A stretch of 31,166 nt of DNA from a virus. How positions within the stretch are numbered: the stretch's first letter is position 1; each line of letters opens with the position of its first letter. A model generated the notes under the pieces. The model was not told where the DNA came from. It saw only the letters and a list, made by a program, of their open reading frames with translations, and made no database searches. Below, one piece after another: positions 1 through 8,636 of this stretch. Location of the stretch: IMG/VR virus record IMGVR_UViG_3300042391_001675, positions 1 to 31,166 of that record; one strand, 5' to 3'. Position numbers and translations under genes: made by a program.

Positions 1-1284
1 CATACGGTTTTGTGTGTAATAACGAGCAGGAGCACGCTGCTTAATGGCAGCAATAGGTTCACGAGCCTGAGCGTTGGTCACAGGGCGTGTGATACCACAG
101 GTGAATGTGATGGTCTGCAGATTTCCGTTGCGGTCAGTGTAACTGATGGGAATCACAACGTTTTGCATTTCTTCAGGATTGATAATGTACTGCAATCCAT
201 TTGAGCTGCGAACATATGCACGGAATGTTCCTACAGGAATTTCTGAGAACACGCCATCGCCAAACACCACAGTTATTTGATCGTTGGCACGGCTAGTAGT
301 TGAATAAATTGGACGCAGAGTGGTAACTTGTTCAGCTGCTGCGGTGTATACGTTTTCAACATAGGTCCATTCGCGAGCAATACTGCCTACGTTGTCCAGT
401 TGGAAAATCCAACGATCTTCGTTGTTGATACCTTCAATATTGATATCTACTGTGCGATTGGCGATGCGTTCAGCCAAGTTGAAGTCTTGACTTTGTAAAA
501 TACCTTGCTTGAACAAAAAGAAATAGCCAGTGTTGTCTGAATTGAAGCCCAGTTGGTCATTGCGGTACAACACGTTGAAACTGGTGCCTGACACAGGACT
601 GGGTTCATAGATTACATCAGTACCTACTGTGCTGGATGTAACAGCTTCAAAAGGCATGTTGATGCCGTCTACAGTGGCCGAGTATGGCACCACTGGCAAA
701 AATCCTGGTACCAGGTTAATGGCGTATTCATCTGTACGTACACCCAGTATGGTTTGACGATTGCCTGGACGACCCACACGCTGGCTGTCCACTAGACTGG
801 CGTTCACAATAGCAGTGAACTGTTCTTGCCAGTCAGGGTTTGTGGGGTCAGCCCAGTTCACAGTAACGTTGCTTAGGTTTACGCCGTTGTAGTCTACTAC
901 ATTTTCTGTGGTAGTCACATTGAACACTTTCAGCAGACCTTGTGCTGCTGTGTTGCGTTTGGCAGTGTAGCTGACCAAGTCGGCCAATCGTACCACACTG
1001 TCACGACGTTCAGCAGTGTCTAGATAGTTTTCTCGAGTGTTTAGATCTGTACGAAATGCCAGCGCCTGACCCATGAACGCAATAACGTCCAGCAGCGCAA
1101 TAAACTCTGAACTTTCAATGTAGTCATTGAATGATTCAGGATAGTAAAGACGAATATAATCAATGAAACTCTTGCGCAGCGTTTCAAAGTCATAGCTTTG
1201 AAAGTCTGCTTCGCGATAAGTTTGATAGATCTGTTTCCAGTCTTCAACTCCAAATATAGCTGTTTGTCTAGTAGTCTGTGCCAT
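1..1284 (-). CDS. gp6: Baseplate wedge protein gp6, N-terminal part (runs off left edge)
   Basis: The minus-strand frame is open from the ATG at 1284 to base 1, giving 428 codons with no stop, so the 3' end lies outside the window. T4 gp6 is about 660 residues, so roughly two thirds is visible. In T4 it forms the inner ring of the baseplate wedge and contacts gp25 and gp53. The N-terminal part has the usual gp6 character: an aromatic helical start (DWKQIYQTYREADF), then SFNDYIESSEFIALLDVIAF and a segment with RENYLDTAERRDSVVRLA, followed by beta-rich sequence (QTILGVRTDEYAINLV, VVFGDGVFSEIP). It is the last visible gene of the leftward baseplate operon and follows gp25. A late-promoter-like GATAAATA lies 18 nt upstream. 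No strong Shine-Dalgarno is visible. Confidence 0.87.
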   Translation of the reverse strand, partial: MAQTTRQTAIFGVEDWKQIYQTYREADFQSYDFETLRKSFIDYIRLYYPESFNDYIESSEFIALLDVIAFMGQALAFRTDLNTRENYLDTAERRDSVVRLADLVSYTAKRNTAAQGLLKVFNVTTTENVVDYNGVNLSNVTVNWADPTNPDWQEQFTAIVNASLVDSQRVGRPGNRQTILGVRTDEYAINLVPGFLPVVPYSATVDGINMPFEAVTSSTVGTDVIYEPSPVSGTSFNVLYRNDQLGFNSDNTGYFFLFKQGILQSQDFNLAERIANRTVDINIEGINNEDRWIFQLDNVGSIAREWTYVENVYTAAAEQVTTLRPIYSTTSRANDQITVVFGDGVFSEIPVGTFRAYVRSSNGLQYIINPEEMQNVVIPISYTDRNGNLQTITFTCGITRPVTNAQAREPIAAIKQRAPARYYTQNRM

Positions 1285-1302
1285 TCCGTGCAACCTTTGT
1301 AT

Positions 1303-1310
1303 TATTTATC
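1303..1310 (-). promoter_or_regulatory. T4-type late promoter motif upstream of gp6
   Basis: The minus strand reads GATAAATA, one base from the T4 late consensus TATAAATA. It lies 18 nt upstream of the gp6 ATG, the same spacing as the motifs before the genes starting at 8541 and 8652. It would allow gp6 expression independent of the upstream operon. Inference from motif and position only. Confidence 0.5.
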
Positions 1311-1326
1311 GCCGAAAAAAACGGCG
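1310..1326 (-). terminator. CGCCG hairpin with homopolymeric loop between gp25 and gp6
   Basis: CGCCG (1310-1314) and CGGCG (1322-1326) are perfect inverted repeats around seven A on plus (seven T in the minus-strand transcript). The stem begins 3 nt after the gp25 stop and ends at the edge of the GATAAATA motif. The T run is in the loop, not after the stem, so this is not a classic intrinsic terminator. It could attenuate read-through, protect an mRNA end or insulate the promoter. Confidence 0.35.
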
Positions 1327-1329
1327 TAC

Positions 1330-1704
1330 TTATACGTAGGAAGCAGAACGCTGTTGAAGGTCAAAAAAGATGCTGAGTATTTCGGCGTTGGTACTGGGTA
1401 CTACAGCAATCTCTAACTGTATCAATATGCCGTTTTGCTGCGGAAATATTTGAATATCTGTGACCTGTATTCTGGGATCACCTGCAGCCACACGCTCAAC
1501 TTCTCTGCGAATATTGTTGGCCAATTCTTCAATTTGGTTTTCAAACACAAAGTCCCACATTGCGGTACCGTAACCAGGACGGCCAGGTAGTTCACCTTGA
1601 CGTATGTTAAAGGCGTTTAACAGGTCACGCTGAATCAGAGCAAATTCAGTTAGTGTGAACTTTTTGAACTGGTTGATGGTGTTGAAGCCAATAAATGTAG
1701 TCAT
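1330..1704 (-). CDS. gp25: Baseplate wedge protein gp25 (GPW/gp25 family)
   Basis: The 124-residue product is close to T4 gp25 (132 residues), the sheath-polymerisation initiator in the baseplate wedge and one of the most conserved contractile-tail proteins. Matching features are the early segment with the long helix (FALIQRDLLNAFNIRQGELP), the GRPGYGTAMWDFVFE stretch corresponding to the family G-x-P-x-x-G-x-x-L-W/F-E/D core, the helix EELANNIRREVERVAAGDPR and the following beta strands IQVTDIQI and ILIQLEIAVV. It lies between the Ala-rich protein gene and gp6 in the leftward baseplate operon. The start at 1704 is the first ATG in frame. Confidence 0.93.
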   Translation of the reverse strand: MTTFIGFNTINQFKKFTLTEFALIQRDLLNAFNIRQGELPGRPGYGTAMWDFVFENQIEELANNIRREVERVAAGDPRIQVTDIQIFPQQNGILIQLEIAVVPSTNAEILSIFFDLQQRSASYV

Positions 1705-1722
1705 GGCAATATTTAGCCTAGA

Positions 1723-3129
1723 TTATGCAGCAGATTCTGCAACAACTTCCTTGAAGCCTTTGATAGCTTTTTCAAAAATAGCAATTGCTCTAGCAATATC
1801 AGCTCTGCTGGTTTCAATCTGAGCCAATTGTGGTGGAGTAAAGTTCAATTGGGCTTTGATCAAGTTGGCTTCGCGCAACAGTGACAACAGTACCCCATCA
1901 GACGCATTCAAGTCGCTGACCAGTTGTTCCAGCTGTCTGATAGTAGGAGACAGATTGTTTTCATCAGCGGTTCTGGTCAACGCAAGTCCACGTTTCAAAA
2001 AGCCTGGGTATTTTGATTGCTCGGCACTGACTGCATCGCCAAATTTAACAATATCTACTTTAGGAGCACTGTTATAATTGACTGCAGGCACTTTGGCATT
2101 GCCTATTACTCGGCTGCCAGCAGCGTTGAGTGTTTCACGATTCACTGTGTCGCTGGCTGGAACAGGTACAATTTCTTGTTTTAACGAGTTTGTGATGTTT
2201 TGATTGGCAAAGTCCACTGCAAATGCACCATCACGTGCAACTTTGTCAAATTGTCCTTTGACGTCAGGTGGCACTGGCAAACCCTTGGCCCAATCTGCAG
2301 CAGCCGGTAGATTTTTGGCAGCATTCAACGCTGTGCCCACCAGTGCAGTGGGAGTCAGAGTGTTGACTGGAACTCCTACTTGTTTGAGTCCTTCTACACC
2401 TTTGGACATCAAGCTTTGCTGTATGCTGTTTTGTTTGACTTCAGATCCCAACAAATCTGTTAGAGACTTTATACCATCCTTGCCAGTGAACACTGTGGGG
2501 CTTTTGAGCACGTCAGTCAGTTTGTTGGCACCGCTTTGTAAATATTGTGCTGCTACCCCTGGTTTTAGTATGCCAGCTGATTCTAGTTGGGCGCCATCAA
2601 AGCCAAATTTTCCCACGCCTGCTGTGTTTGATACAACGTCGGCTGCTTGTCCTACCAACTTTGAGGCCTGTGCCATGCCTGCTCGAACATCCACTGATGT
2701 CAGATTGCCAATAGGCAATAACGCCGAAGCTTGTTTTGCAAAATCAGCTGGGTTGATACCGTTGGTTACTGGTATGGTTTTCACAATGTTTGTGACGTTG
2801 GTCACAGCCGCACGGGCCACAGAAGTTGCCTGTCCCACCGCTTGTGAAATTTGCCCTGACACTTGTCCTACTGCATTGTTTAGCACCGCGCCGTTGACGA
2901 TGCTGGTACTGCCTGTCAGCGACTGTGCCAATTGAGAAGCTGCGCCAGGCAATCCAGCAGCAGCTTGTTTTGCTGAGTTCAACACATCGCCTGGGTTGAA
3001 TCCCACAAAACTGCCAGCAGCAGCTTGTTGATCAAATATAGATCGTGCCTGTGCTTCAGTAAAACCGTCAGGTCCTTTGATGCTAAAGGACTTGGCAGAC
3101 CCTGGGAGAGTAAAAGTAAATGATGCCAT
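1723..3129 (-). CDS. Ala-rich putative virion/baseplate protein
   Basis: The product is 468 residues if it starts at the ATG at 3129 (MASFTF), which falls one base after the gp5 stop; an in-frame ATG at 3144 overlaps gp5 and is less likely. The N-terminus, FTFTLPGSAKSFSIKGPDGF followed by TEAQARSIFDQQAAAG, looks like a small compact domain. The middle (about residues 50-330) is Ala/Gly/Val/Gln-rich and repetitive (LPGAASQLAQSL, VGQVSGQISQAVGQATSVA), likely helical. The C-terminal 100 residues carry helices such as LSPTIRQLEQLVSDLNASDG and a final IARAIAIFEKAIKGFKEVVA. It sits between gp5 and gp25, which argues for a structural role, perhaps hub- or spike-associated. I do not recognise the family. 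Confidence 0.7.
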   Translation of the reverse strand: MASFTFTLPGSAKSFSIKGPDGFTEAQARSIFDQQAAAGSFVGFNPGDVLNSAKQAAAGLPGAASQLAQSLTGSTSIVNGAVLNNAVGQVSGQISQAVGQATSVARAAVTNVTNIVKTIPVTNGINPADFAKQASALLPIGNLTSVDVRAGMAQASKLVGQAADVVSNTAGVGKFGFDGAQLESAGILKPGVAAQYLQSGANKLTDVLKSPTVFTGKDGIKSLTDLLGSEVKQNSIQQSLMSKGVEGLKQVGVPVNTLTPTALVGTALNAAKNLPAAADWAKGLPVPPDVKGQFDKVARDGAFAVDFANQNITNSLKQEIVPVPASDTVNRETLNAAGSRVIGNAKVPAVNYNSAPKVDIVKFGDAVSAEQSKYPGFLKRGLALTRTADENNLSPTIRQLEQLVSDLNASDGVLLSLLREANLIKAQLNFTPPQLAQIETSRADIARAIAIFEKAIKGFKEVVAESAA

Positions 3130-3130
3130 A

Positions 3131-4636
3131 TCAGTTTGCCACAATCTCTACACCGGCAGGAACAGGCGGTGCGCCCGGAGGAGGAGCTGGTGTTCCTTCT
3201 TCAAACACAACTTCAACGTCTACACCCTTGTTGTGATATGGATAAGGTTCATGGGTAGGTGCTCGTCCCACAATGCTTTCTAATTTTTCTTTTTCAACTT
3301 GCCAGCCTTTGAGGTTGTCAAAAGTGGTATCATCAAGTTTGGTTTTTTGCAAGGGTCGTGGCGCTTCCACAGTAGCAGCAGCAGGACCGTTGAGATCAAT
3401 GCCCCCGGCTTTGAATACCAAACTGTCGCCACCGCCCCAAGATCCACCTTGACTGTTGAGAGTCAACGTGCCATCAGCTTTGATGCCAATGGTGGCCTTG
3501 CTGTACAGTTTTAGATCTGCTTGTGCTGTAATTGTGGTGTTGACCACTGCTTCCATGGTGATGCTGGCATTGGCTTTGACTTTGAAATCTCTCCCAGCAT
3601 ACATGTTGATGTCGCGGTCAGCATGCAAATTAATATCGCCCTGTGTGCGTATGTTTACAGAATTTGTGCTGAATACATCAACTGTGCCTTCTACGCCTAA
3701 CTCAATCCAGGTTTGTCCATTGGCATGAATGATGTACAGGAAGTTTCCTGTGTCATTCATGGTGATCTGATGCCCTTTGGCTGTGCGCAGACGGAACATT
3801 TGATTGTTGCCGTCTATATCGCCATCGTCCATGACCAGGGTATGGCCGCCCATGCGTCCAATTACGCCTATGTCAGCTGGCTTGACTTCTCCTGCATTGA
3901 GTTTTTGTCTGATATCTGCAGGTGTTAGTCCGCCTTGATAAATTGCAGTGCCTGGAGTACTGATACCAAACACAGCAGATGGTGATTCTCGTTGGCTGCT
4001 GCTGCGCACAGGGCCGCGTTCAATGTCGTTGTTGAGACCTTGTTGAAACATAGAGCTTGCTACAACACCATGAACTGGTTTGGCTTGGTCATAGAACCTT
4101 CCAGCATTGTCCAACTGCTTGTTGCTGGTGTTGATTTCAGTCACCGGCAACAGCGGCGAATCAGCAAAGTAGCTTTCTTGATTCTTGTTTCCCACCACAT
4201 AGTTGGCTGCTGCGCCAATAGCCGGCACCATGTGATTCACACCATTTTCAGGAATCACCCCCACATAGTAACCGCCTTCGGTTCTATCGCCGTTGACAAA
4301 AAAGCACAGCACTTTGACACCAATGTCTGGAGGTGTAAACCACATGCCGTAGCTGTTTTGATTGCCAGGGTATTCGCCTGTGCCAGTGTTGGGTGTTTTG
4401 CCTTCAGGTGTGGCGCCATAAAACGGCGGCAGGTATCGAACTCGAGTCCATTTGTTTGCGTTGTTGATATCTCCAGAGCCGAATGCTTCAATATATACCT
4501 GCAGCCGTCCTGACCGTGCAGGGTCAATGTTGTTCATGACTGTGCCAATAAACGGCCCTGATTCCGCAGGAACACCGCCACGATCTAACTTGTAGTTTGA
4601 CGGCCGACCTCGACTGCGTTCACTTTCTTGTGCCAT
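3131..4636 (-). CDS. gp5: Baseplate hub/spike protein gp5-like, no recognisable lysozyme domain
   Basis: The 501-residue product has the gp5/VgrG spike layout. Residues about 25-130 form an OB-fold-like domain (GPFIGTVMNNIDPARSGRLQ, VYIEAFG, MWFTPPDIGVKVLCFFVNGD, GGYYVGVIPE). After a linker, residues about 260-420 carry short beta repeats (GDINLHADRDINMYAGRDFK, ITMEAVVNTTITAQADLKL) typical of the triple-stranded beta-helix spike. T4 gp5 has a lysozyme domain between these two parts; I see no equivalent here. A Pro-rich tail (PAPPPGAPPVPAG) ends the protein. In T4 gp5 sits on the gp27 hub and punctures the outer membrane. An AAGGA ribosome-binding site precedes the ATG, and the upstream large hub-like gene ends 9 nt before it. 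Confidence 0.85.
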   Translation of the reverse strand: MAQESERSRGRPSNYKLDRGGVPAESGPFIGTVMNNIDPARSGRLQVYIEAFGSGDINNANKWTRVRYLPPFYGATPEGKTPNTGTGEYPGNQNSYGMWFTPPDIGVKVLCFFVNGDRTEGGYYVGVIPENGVNHMVPAIGAAANYVVGNKNQESYFADSPLLPVTEINTSNKQLDNAGRFYDQAKPVHGVVASSMFQQGLNNDIERGPVRSSSQRESPSAVFGISTPGTAIYQGGLTPADIRQKLNAGEVKPADIGVIGRMGGHTLVMDDGDIDGNNQMFRLRTAKGHQITMNDTGNFLYIIHANGQTWIELGVEGTVDVFSTNSVNIRTQGDINLHADRDINMYAGRDFKVKANASITMEAVVNTTITAQADLKLYSKATIGIKADGTLTLNSQGGSWGGGDSLVFKAGGIDLNGPAAATVEAPRPLQKTKLDDTTFDNLKGWQVEKEKLESIVGRAPTHEPYPYHNKGVDVEVVFEEGTPAPPPGAPPVPAGVEIVAN

Positions 4637-4645
4637 TGTTTGTCC

Positions 4646-7147
4646 TTAATAATCTCTTGCGCCTGGTTGCGACGCACTGGGTACAGCTCCGGGTGCTGCA
4701 GAGGATGGATTGAGTCTACTATTAGCAGGTGTTTCAATTGGTTGTCCATTACTACTTACCGGTAGTGGGGGCAACAATCTAGAAACTGGGTTGTTTGCGT
4801 TGGGTGCTACAGCAGGAAACTGCCCCGAACTCACTGGGGTAACAGCAAGGGTTGGTGTTGGCTCCAACCTTGCACTAGGAGATGCCGAACTGGACAATAC
4901 TGCTGCAGGGTTGTCGGCTTTTCTTGGATCTGCTTGGTCGTTGGCAGCATTTGGACGATTTGTTTCTGTATCACTTTGATCAGGTTCACTGCCTGTTGCA
5001 TTACCTGCAGCTGGTCCAGGCACACGATATCGGTACAGTACACCTTTGATTTTTTGCTGGAATCGTCCTTTGGTAAATTCACTAACAATACCTATAGCTC
5101 GATAGATCACGCTTTGACGAGGCTCTCGATCTCCAAAGATATTCTGTGTTCTTGCATACGGGTCTGCAAGCCCGTTGTTGAGATCATAGTCTTCAGGACG
5201 TTGCCACACTATTTCAAACAGCACATCCTGTGTGTCGTAGTTGATGGTACCATCACTGGTAAACGGACTATAGTCAACCGCAGTTGGGTTTAGTTCGCCC
5301 ACAGCAGATCCCTGCTGTATCCAAGCAGGATCTCCAATAATGGTTATTTCTCCTTGTCCGTTGTCTGCTGGATTGTACAAGTATTCAGCTGCGTTGGCTG
5401 CCAGTTCGTTGGCTTTGCCAGCGGCACCTTGTGCTGATTCTGTACTACGAGGTGGAAAATCCACAAACGGCAATTCTCTCTGGCTGGCTGCAAAGTTTGC
5501 TCTACTGCGAGCCAATACTGAATTGTCGGCTGAACTGCCGGTCACAGTTTGTACATACAGTTTGTTGAAGTTGGCTCTGTAGTCCAGTACCGCAGTGTTC
5601 TCACCTGTGAACCAGTAGGGATAACTTTTTACTACACCTCTAAATTTGGGCACTGGAAAATACTGACTTTGAAAATCTTGCGGCGTGAAAGGTATAATGG
5701 TGTATCTGACTCGATATGCAAAATCATTGCGTTTGGGATCGTAGTCCAGCTGCTGCACACTCATGGCAATGTGATACCAGGAAAAAGATGTAGTGGTGGC
5801 TGTGCTACCAGCTTCTGATCTATCGTCATCGCCTTCGGCAATCACTGTGGTGGCCTGGTTGGTGATGTAGTCGGAATTTCTTATGGCTATGTCAATGGCC
5901 TGCAACATCTGCATGCCAGCGGTGATGCCTTGATTTCTGCTGTTGGGATTGACTGCTCCTTTGTCTGGGCTTAGACCGCTGGGATCCTGCTGTGGCGCAG
6001 GACCCATGTCAGTGGCTCCTTTGTTGACAGTAGATCCAGGTTTGAACAGCGTAGCGTCTCTGATTTTTTCAGCACCGTTGGCAAACACAATTTCATATTC
6101 GTCAGCAACATCGGCTCTGCCATCTTTGACCAGTTGTTGTTGATAGGCATTCATGACACCAACCAGACCAGTTCTCAATGCAGATTTTTGTTGTGCCGCT
6201 GATGCATTGGGTGGAGGTGTACCTGCCTGTGCCAATCTAGTGGTCTCAGCGTTAGACTGGTTTGGATCAGACCTTGCACCAGCAGGAGCACTACCACTGA
6301 CATTGTTGTCTGCTACGCTGCCTACCAGCAATTCGCCCACAGTCTGCCCATTGAGTTCATAATCAGCAGTGATGGTGCCGCGTCGTGTGCTGCCGGCCAC
6401 AATCTGTCCAATAGGCTGACAATCAAACTCATAGCTGACCAGTCTGGAACTTACTTCCCATTTGATGTCTTTGATTCGGAAAGGAATATATTTTTCAACT
6501 ATAGCCCTAGAGTCTGACTGTTTGGAGGCCTGGTCAGTAGAAGCCACTGCTTGCAGTTTGCCAGTTTTATCATACCCATAAAAACGAATCACCATGAGAT
6601 AGCACACTGCTGCGTAGTTTATGGCTCCGTTGCGGGTTTTGGGCTGTAGATCTTGTACAGCTTTGTATATGCAGTCTATCAGGGTAATGTTGGACGGTTC
6701 AACCACAGTGAACTTCAACTGGGTTGAACCGTGCGCGGCCATGGTACCTTTTCCCAAAGGAATGTTTTCCAGGGTAATGGTATCTATATAAAAGTCATTG
6801 GGAAAAAATGGATTGCGTCCTGCATCTGGTGCACCAGCGCCTGCTGCAGACCCTTGGGGTCCTCCTATGTTGTTGGGTGCACCTCCGCTTTGAAACATCA
6901 AATTGTAGCCCGTAATTGATTTTTTTCCTGTGCGTTGAAATGCAGTAAGCTGAGCCGGAGTCAACATGTAGACCGAAGCCTGATAGCTAGTAGTTTCAAA
7001 GCCGTCCAGTATGTTGGGCTGTGGTACAATGGGTTTGTCCGCCGCAGTCTTTGCTGGGCGCGAGGTAGTAATTACTATTTCGCCAAGGTTGGCTACGTCT
7101 GACGTTTGCGGGTTGTCGTCATTGGCTTGATTGTCTGCTACTGACAT
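4646..7147 (-). CDS. Large baseplate hub-like protein (possible gp27 functional equivalent)
   Basis: The product has 833 residues, lies immediately upstream of gp5 and downstream of gp53, and is clearly part of the baseplate operon. Residues about 115-190 (LGKGTMAAHGSTQLKFTVVE, then PSNITLIDCIYKAVQDL) read like the beta-barrel/helix region of phage hub proteins. Residues about 440-560 (SWYHIAMSVQQLDYDPKRND, RVRYTIIPF, KSYPYWFTGENTAVLDYRAN, NKLYVQTVTG) and 640-730 (VLFEIVWQRPEDYDLNNGLA) look globular. Residues 270-330, 370-400 and 720-833 are low-complexity, rich in Ala, Pro, Ser, Asn and Asp, probably disordered. T4 gp27 is about 390 residues, so this would be a much enlarged hub. Assignment rests mostly on its place next to gp5; a different wedge protein is possible. 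Confidence 0.55.
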   Translation of the reverse strand: MSVADNQANDDNPQTSDVANLGEIVITTSRPAKTAADKPIVPQPNILDGFETTSYQASVYMLTPAQLTAFQRTGKKSITGYNLMFQSGGAPNNIGGPQGSAAGAGAPDAGRNPFFPNDFYIDTITLENIPLGKGTMAAHGSTQLKFTVVEPSNITLIDCIYKAVQDLQPKTRNGAINYAAVCYLMVIRFYGYDKTGKLQAVASTDQASKQSDSRAIVEKYIPFRIKDIKWEVSSRLVSYEFDCQPIGQIVAGSTRRGTITADYELNGQTVGELLVGSVADNNVSGSAPAGARSDPNQSNAETTRLAQAGTPPPNASAAQQKSALRTGLVGVMNAYQQQLVKDGRADVADEYEIVFANGAEKIRDATLFKPGSTVNKGATDMGPAPQQDPSGLSPDKGAVNPNSRNQGITAGMQMLQAIDIAIRNSDYITNQATTVIAEGDDDRSEAGSTATTTSFSWYHIAMSVQQLDYDPKRNDFAYRVRYTIIPFTPQDFQSQYFPVPKFRGVVKSYPYWFTGENTAVLDYRANFNKLYVQTVTGSSADNSVLARSRANFAASQRELPFVDFPPRSTESAQGAAGKANELAANAAEYLYNPADNGQGEITIIGDPAWIQQGSAVGELNPTAVDYSPFTSDGTINYDTQDVLFEIVWQRPEDYDLNNGLADPYARTQNIFGDREPRQSVIYRAIGIVSEFTKGRFQQKIKGVLYRYRVPGPAAGNATGSEPDQSDTETNRPNAANDQADPRKADNPAAVLSSSASPSARLEPTPTLAVTPVSSGQFPAVAPNANNPVSRLLPPLPVSSNGQPIETPANSRLNPSSAAPGAVPSASQPGARDY

Positions 7148-7150
7148 TGT

Positions 7151-7450
7151 TTAGTACCCCAAGACCGATTTCAGTGTGCTTTCTTTGGGCAAGTAAATTT
7201 CTTTGCCCACAGTAAAATCCAAAGGAGGCTTGGTCAGCGTATTGGGATTTCGTTGATAAAACACCCACCACAGTGTGGGTGTGCCATACAGGTCATAGGC
7301 CAACAAGTCGGGTCTGTACTGATATGTCAAGTTTATGACAGTTTTTAAGTCATCACTTTCTTTGGGTATGGGACGATCCACCATGACGTCAAGAAAAAAC
7401 TGACTGTATGGAGTTGTGTAATAGGGACTGGTTGAGTCGTAGTTGGCCAT
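7151..7450 (-). CDS. gp53: Baseplate wedge protein gp53-like
   Basis: The 99-residue product contains the signature run of the gp53 family: LTYQYRPDLLAYDLYGTPTL followed by WWVFYQRNPNTL, then DFTVGKEIYLP, i.e. a tyrosine-rich YRPDLLAYxxYGTPxLWWVF core and a short LysM-like strand pattern. T4 gp53 is 196 residues, so this is a short version, as is common in aquatic T4-like phages. In T4 it clamps neighbouring baseplate wedges together. Its ATG overlaps the stop of the upstream gene (TAATG), so the two are translationally coupled. Confidence 0.8.
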   Translation of the reverse strand: MANYDSTSPYYTTPYSQFFLDVMVDRPIPKESDDLKTVINLTYQYRPDLLAYDLYGTPTLWWVFYQRNPNTLTKPPLDFTVGKEIYLPKESTLKSVLGY

Positions 7451-8541
7451 TACCAGAATCCTTTCTTCAATAAGTTGCCATTGCTGAATTCTTTGACGCT
7501 GAACTGTTTGCTGACTTGTGACCTGGTCTGTATGGGCAGTAAGGTAATGTTCATGTCAATTTTGGTTGGTACATATGTGGCTTGATTCAAGCCGTAGACT
7601 GTTGCACGAGTCTGTCCCAGATCTCCTCGAGTGCCTGGCACAGCACCTTTGGGCACACCGGGCTGTCCAGTTACTGCATTGAACAAGTTGCTGAGTCGTC
7701 CTATGGCTGAACTAATGGTGCTGACTGGCGATGATCCAACTTGTTGCTGTCTGTTACTCAGGTTCAGCCCTATGTTGTTGGGAGTGACTGCAATGTAGTC
7801 AACGTCGTTGGGCAAGTTGTACTGAAAATTGGTGATCACACAGGCATGGTCGTTGAACTGATATTCTCCATAGCCGCGCAAGTATACTAGGGGCGGTGGA
7901 GATCCACGCTGTTGATCTTTGCCGTAGAACATTTTGGTAGCTGATCTAAAAAACTGTATCACTGCCAGCACATACTCTGCTTCGCGGGTGTCCTGTGCTG
8001 TGAATGTGGCTTGAATTTGCACATCGCTGACCTGACTACCTTTGTAGAAGTATCCACGATAGTTGGAGTGTGTTAGATCATATGGATCGTATTTGGCAGC
8101 ATAGCTGGTGTTGATTATAGGGGTATAGGGAAATACCACACCGTCGCTGACCCTGAGTGGTGCCAACAGCGCATTGCTTTTGTCTTGATACAGGTACTCA
8201 GCATCTGGTGCAATACGCAGTCGTACACGCCAGTCGCCCTTGGTGGTTTGGTTGAAGTACTGCTGAATGCTGGCCTGTTCCTGAGTTTCTTTGAGCAAGG
8301 CCTTGGTTCTTGCATTGGCGTCGCTGTCAGGGTCGTCATCTTCATTGGCCTGGGTCTCAAGCTCTTGGCGTCGCTGTTCAAAGAACTCTTTAACAACAGG
8401 ATCGTTGTCGGGATCAACAGGCTTAGGCGCAGAATTTTCTGCGGCGCCAGTTTCGCCGGTCGCGCCAAAATCCGCAGGATTGGCCTGCGGCAGTTCAGGG
8501 TCTGTGTTGGGGTTTACCTGTTGTGGAAATTCTGTGGACAT
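7450..8541 (-). CDS. Tail-tube/baseplate tube-cap-like protein (gp48/gp54 type)
   Basis: First gene of the leftward baseplate operon, 363 residues. The N-terminal about 90 residues are acidic and low in complexity. The core (about 100-245) has WRVRLRIAPDAEYLY, VVFPYTPIINTSYAAKYDPY and DLTHSNYRGYFYKGSQVSDV, then IQATFTAQDTREAEYVLAVI with QFFRSATKMFYG and VCVITNFQYNLPNDVDYIAV-like strands. This alternating strand pattern with a conserved DVDYI segment is, from memory, that of tube-like proteins that cap the baseplate tube in T4-like phages (gp48/gp54). The C-terminus has MNITLLPIQTRSQVSKQF and ends in LLKKGFW. I cannot decide between gp48, gp54 or another tube-fold protein. A GGTAAATA late motif lies 18 nt upstream of the ATG. 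Confidence 0.6.
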   Translation of the reverse strand: MSTEFPQQVNPNTDPELPQANPADFGATGETGAAENSAPKPVDPDNDPVVKEFFEQRRQELETQANEDDDPDSDANARTKALLKETQEQASIQQYFNQTTKGDWRVRLRIAPDAEYLYQDKSNALLAPLRVSDGVVFPYTPIINTSYAAKYDPYDLTHSNYRGYFYKGSQVSDVQIQATFTAQDTREAEYVLAVIQFFRSATKMFYGKDQQRGSPPPLVYLRGYGEYQFNDHACVITNFQYNLPNDVDYIAVTPNNIGLNLSNRQQQVGSSPVSTISSAIGRLSNLFNAVTGQPGVPKGAVPGTRGDLGQTRATVYGLNQATYVPTKIDMNITLLPIQTRSQVSKQFSVKEFSNGNLLKKGFW

Positions 8542-8559
8542 TGTTGTGTTCCTATACAG

Positions 8560-8567
8560 TATTTACC
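8560..8567 (-). promoter_or_regulatory. T4-type late promoter motif for the baseplate operon
   Basis: The minus strand reads GGTAAATA 18 nt upstream of the ATG at 8541, followed by a GTATAGGAA purine stretch. It matches the (A/G)TAAATA core seen before other structural genes here and is the only promoter-like motif before the seven-gene baseplate operon. Confidence 0.5.
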
Positions 8568-8597
8568 CAAAAAATTATCAGCGTAGTTTAAGAAAGG

Positions 8598-8625
8598 TTG
8601 ACAAGTCATACTTTTGTGTTAAAAT
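8598..8625 (+). promoter_or_regulatory. Sigma70-type promoter for gp55-47-46 operon
   Basis: A perfect TTGACA (8598-8603) is followed after 16 bp by TAAAAT (8620-8625), one base from TATAAT. Transcription would start near 8632 and give a short leader before the gp55 ATG at 8652. This is the clearest host-type promoter in the window, and a host-type start suits expression before late transcription. Confidence 0.65.
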
Positions 8626-8626
8626 A

Positions 8627-8634
8627 AGTAAATA
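8627..8634 (+). promoter_or_regulatory. Late-promoter-like AGTAAATA upstream of gp55
   Basis: AGTAAATA lies 17 nt before the gp55 ATG, directly after the sigma70-type -10 box. If functional it would let gp55 direct its own late transcription. Only the motif and spacing support it, and this stretch is AT-rich. Confidence 0.3.
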
Positions 8635-8636
8635 TT

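Noticed and set aside
1710-1717. GCTAAATA upstream of gp25 as a late promoter
   Set aside because: It has C in the second position and lies only 5 nt before the ATG, too close for the usual spacing; gp25 is also inside a compact operon.
2204-2935. Plus-strand open frame of 243 codons inside the Ala-rich virion protein gene
   Set aside because: It is antisense to a convincing gene. Its Ala/Thr/Ser/Pro-rich product follows from the biased codons of the opposite strand, and it has no ribosome-binding site or operon context.
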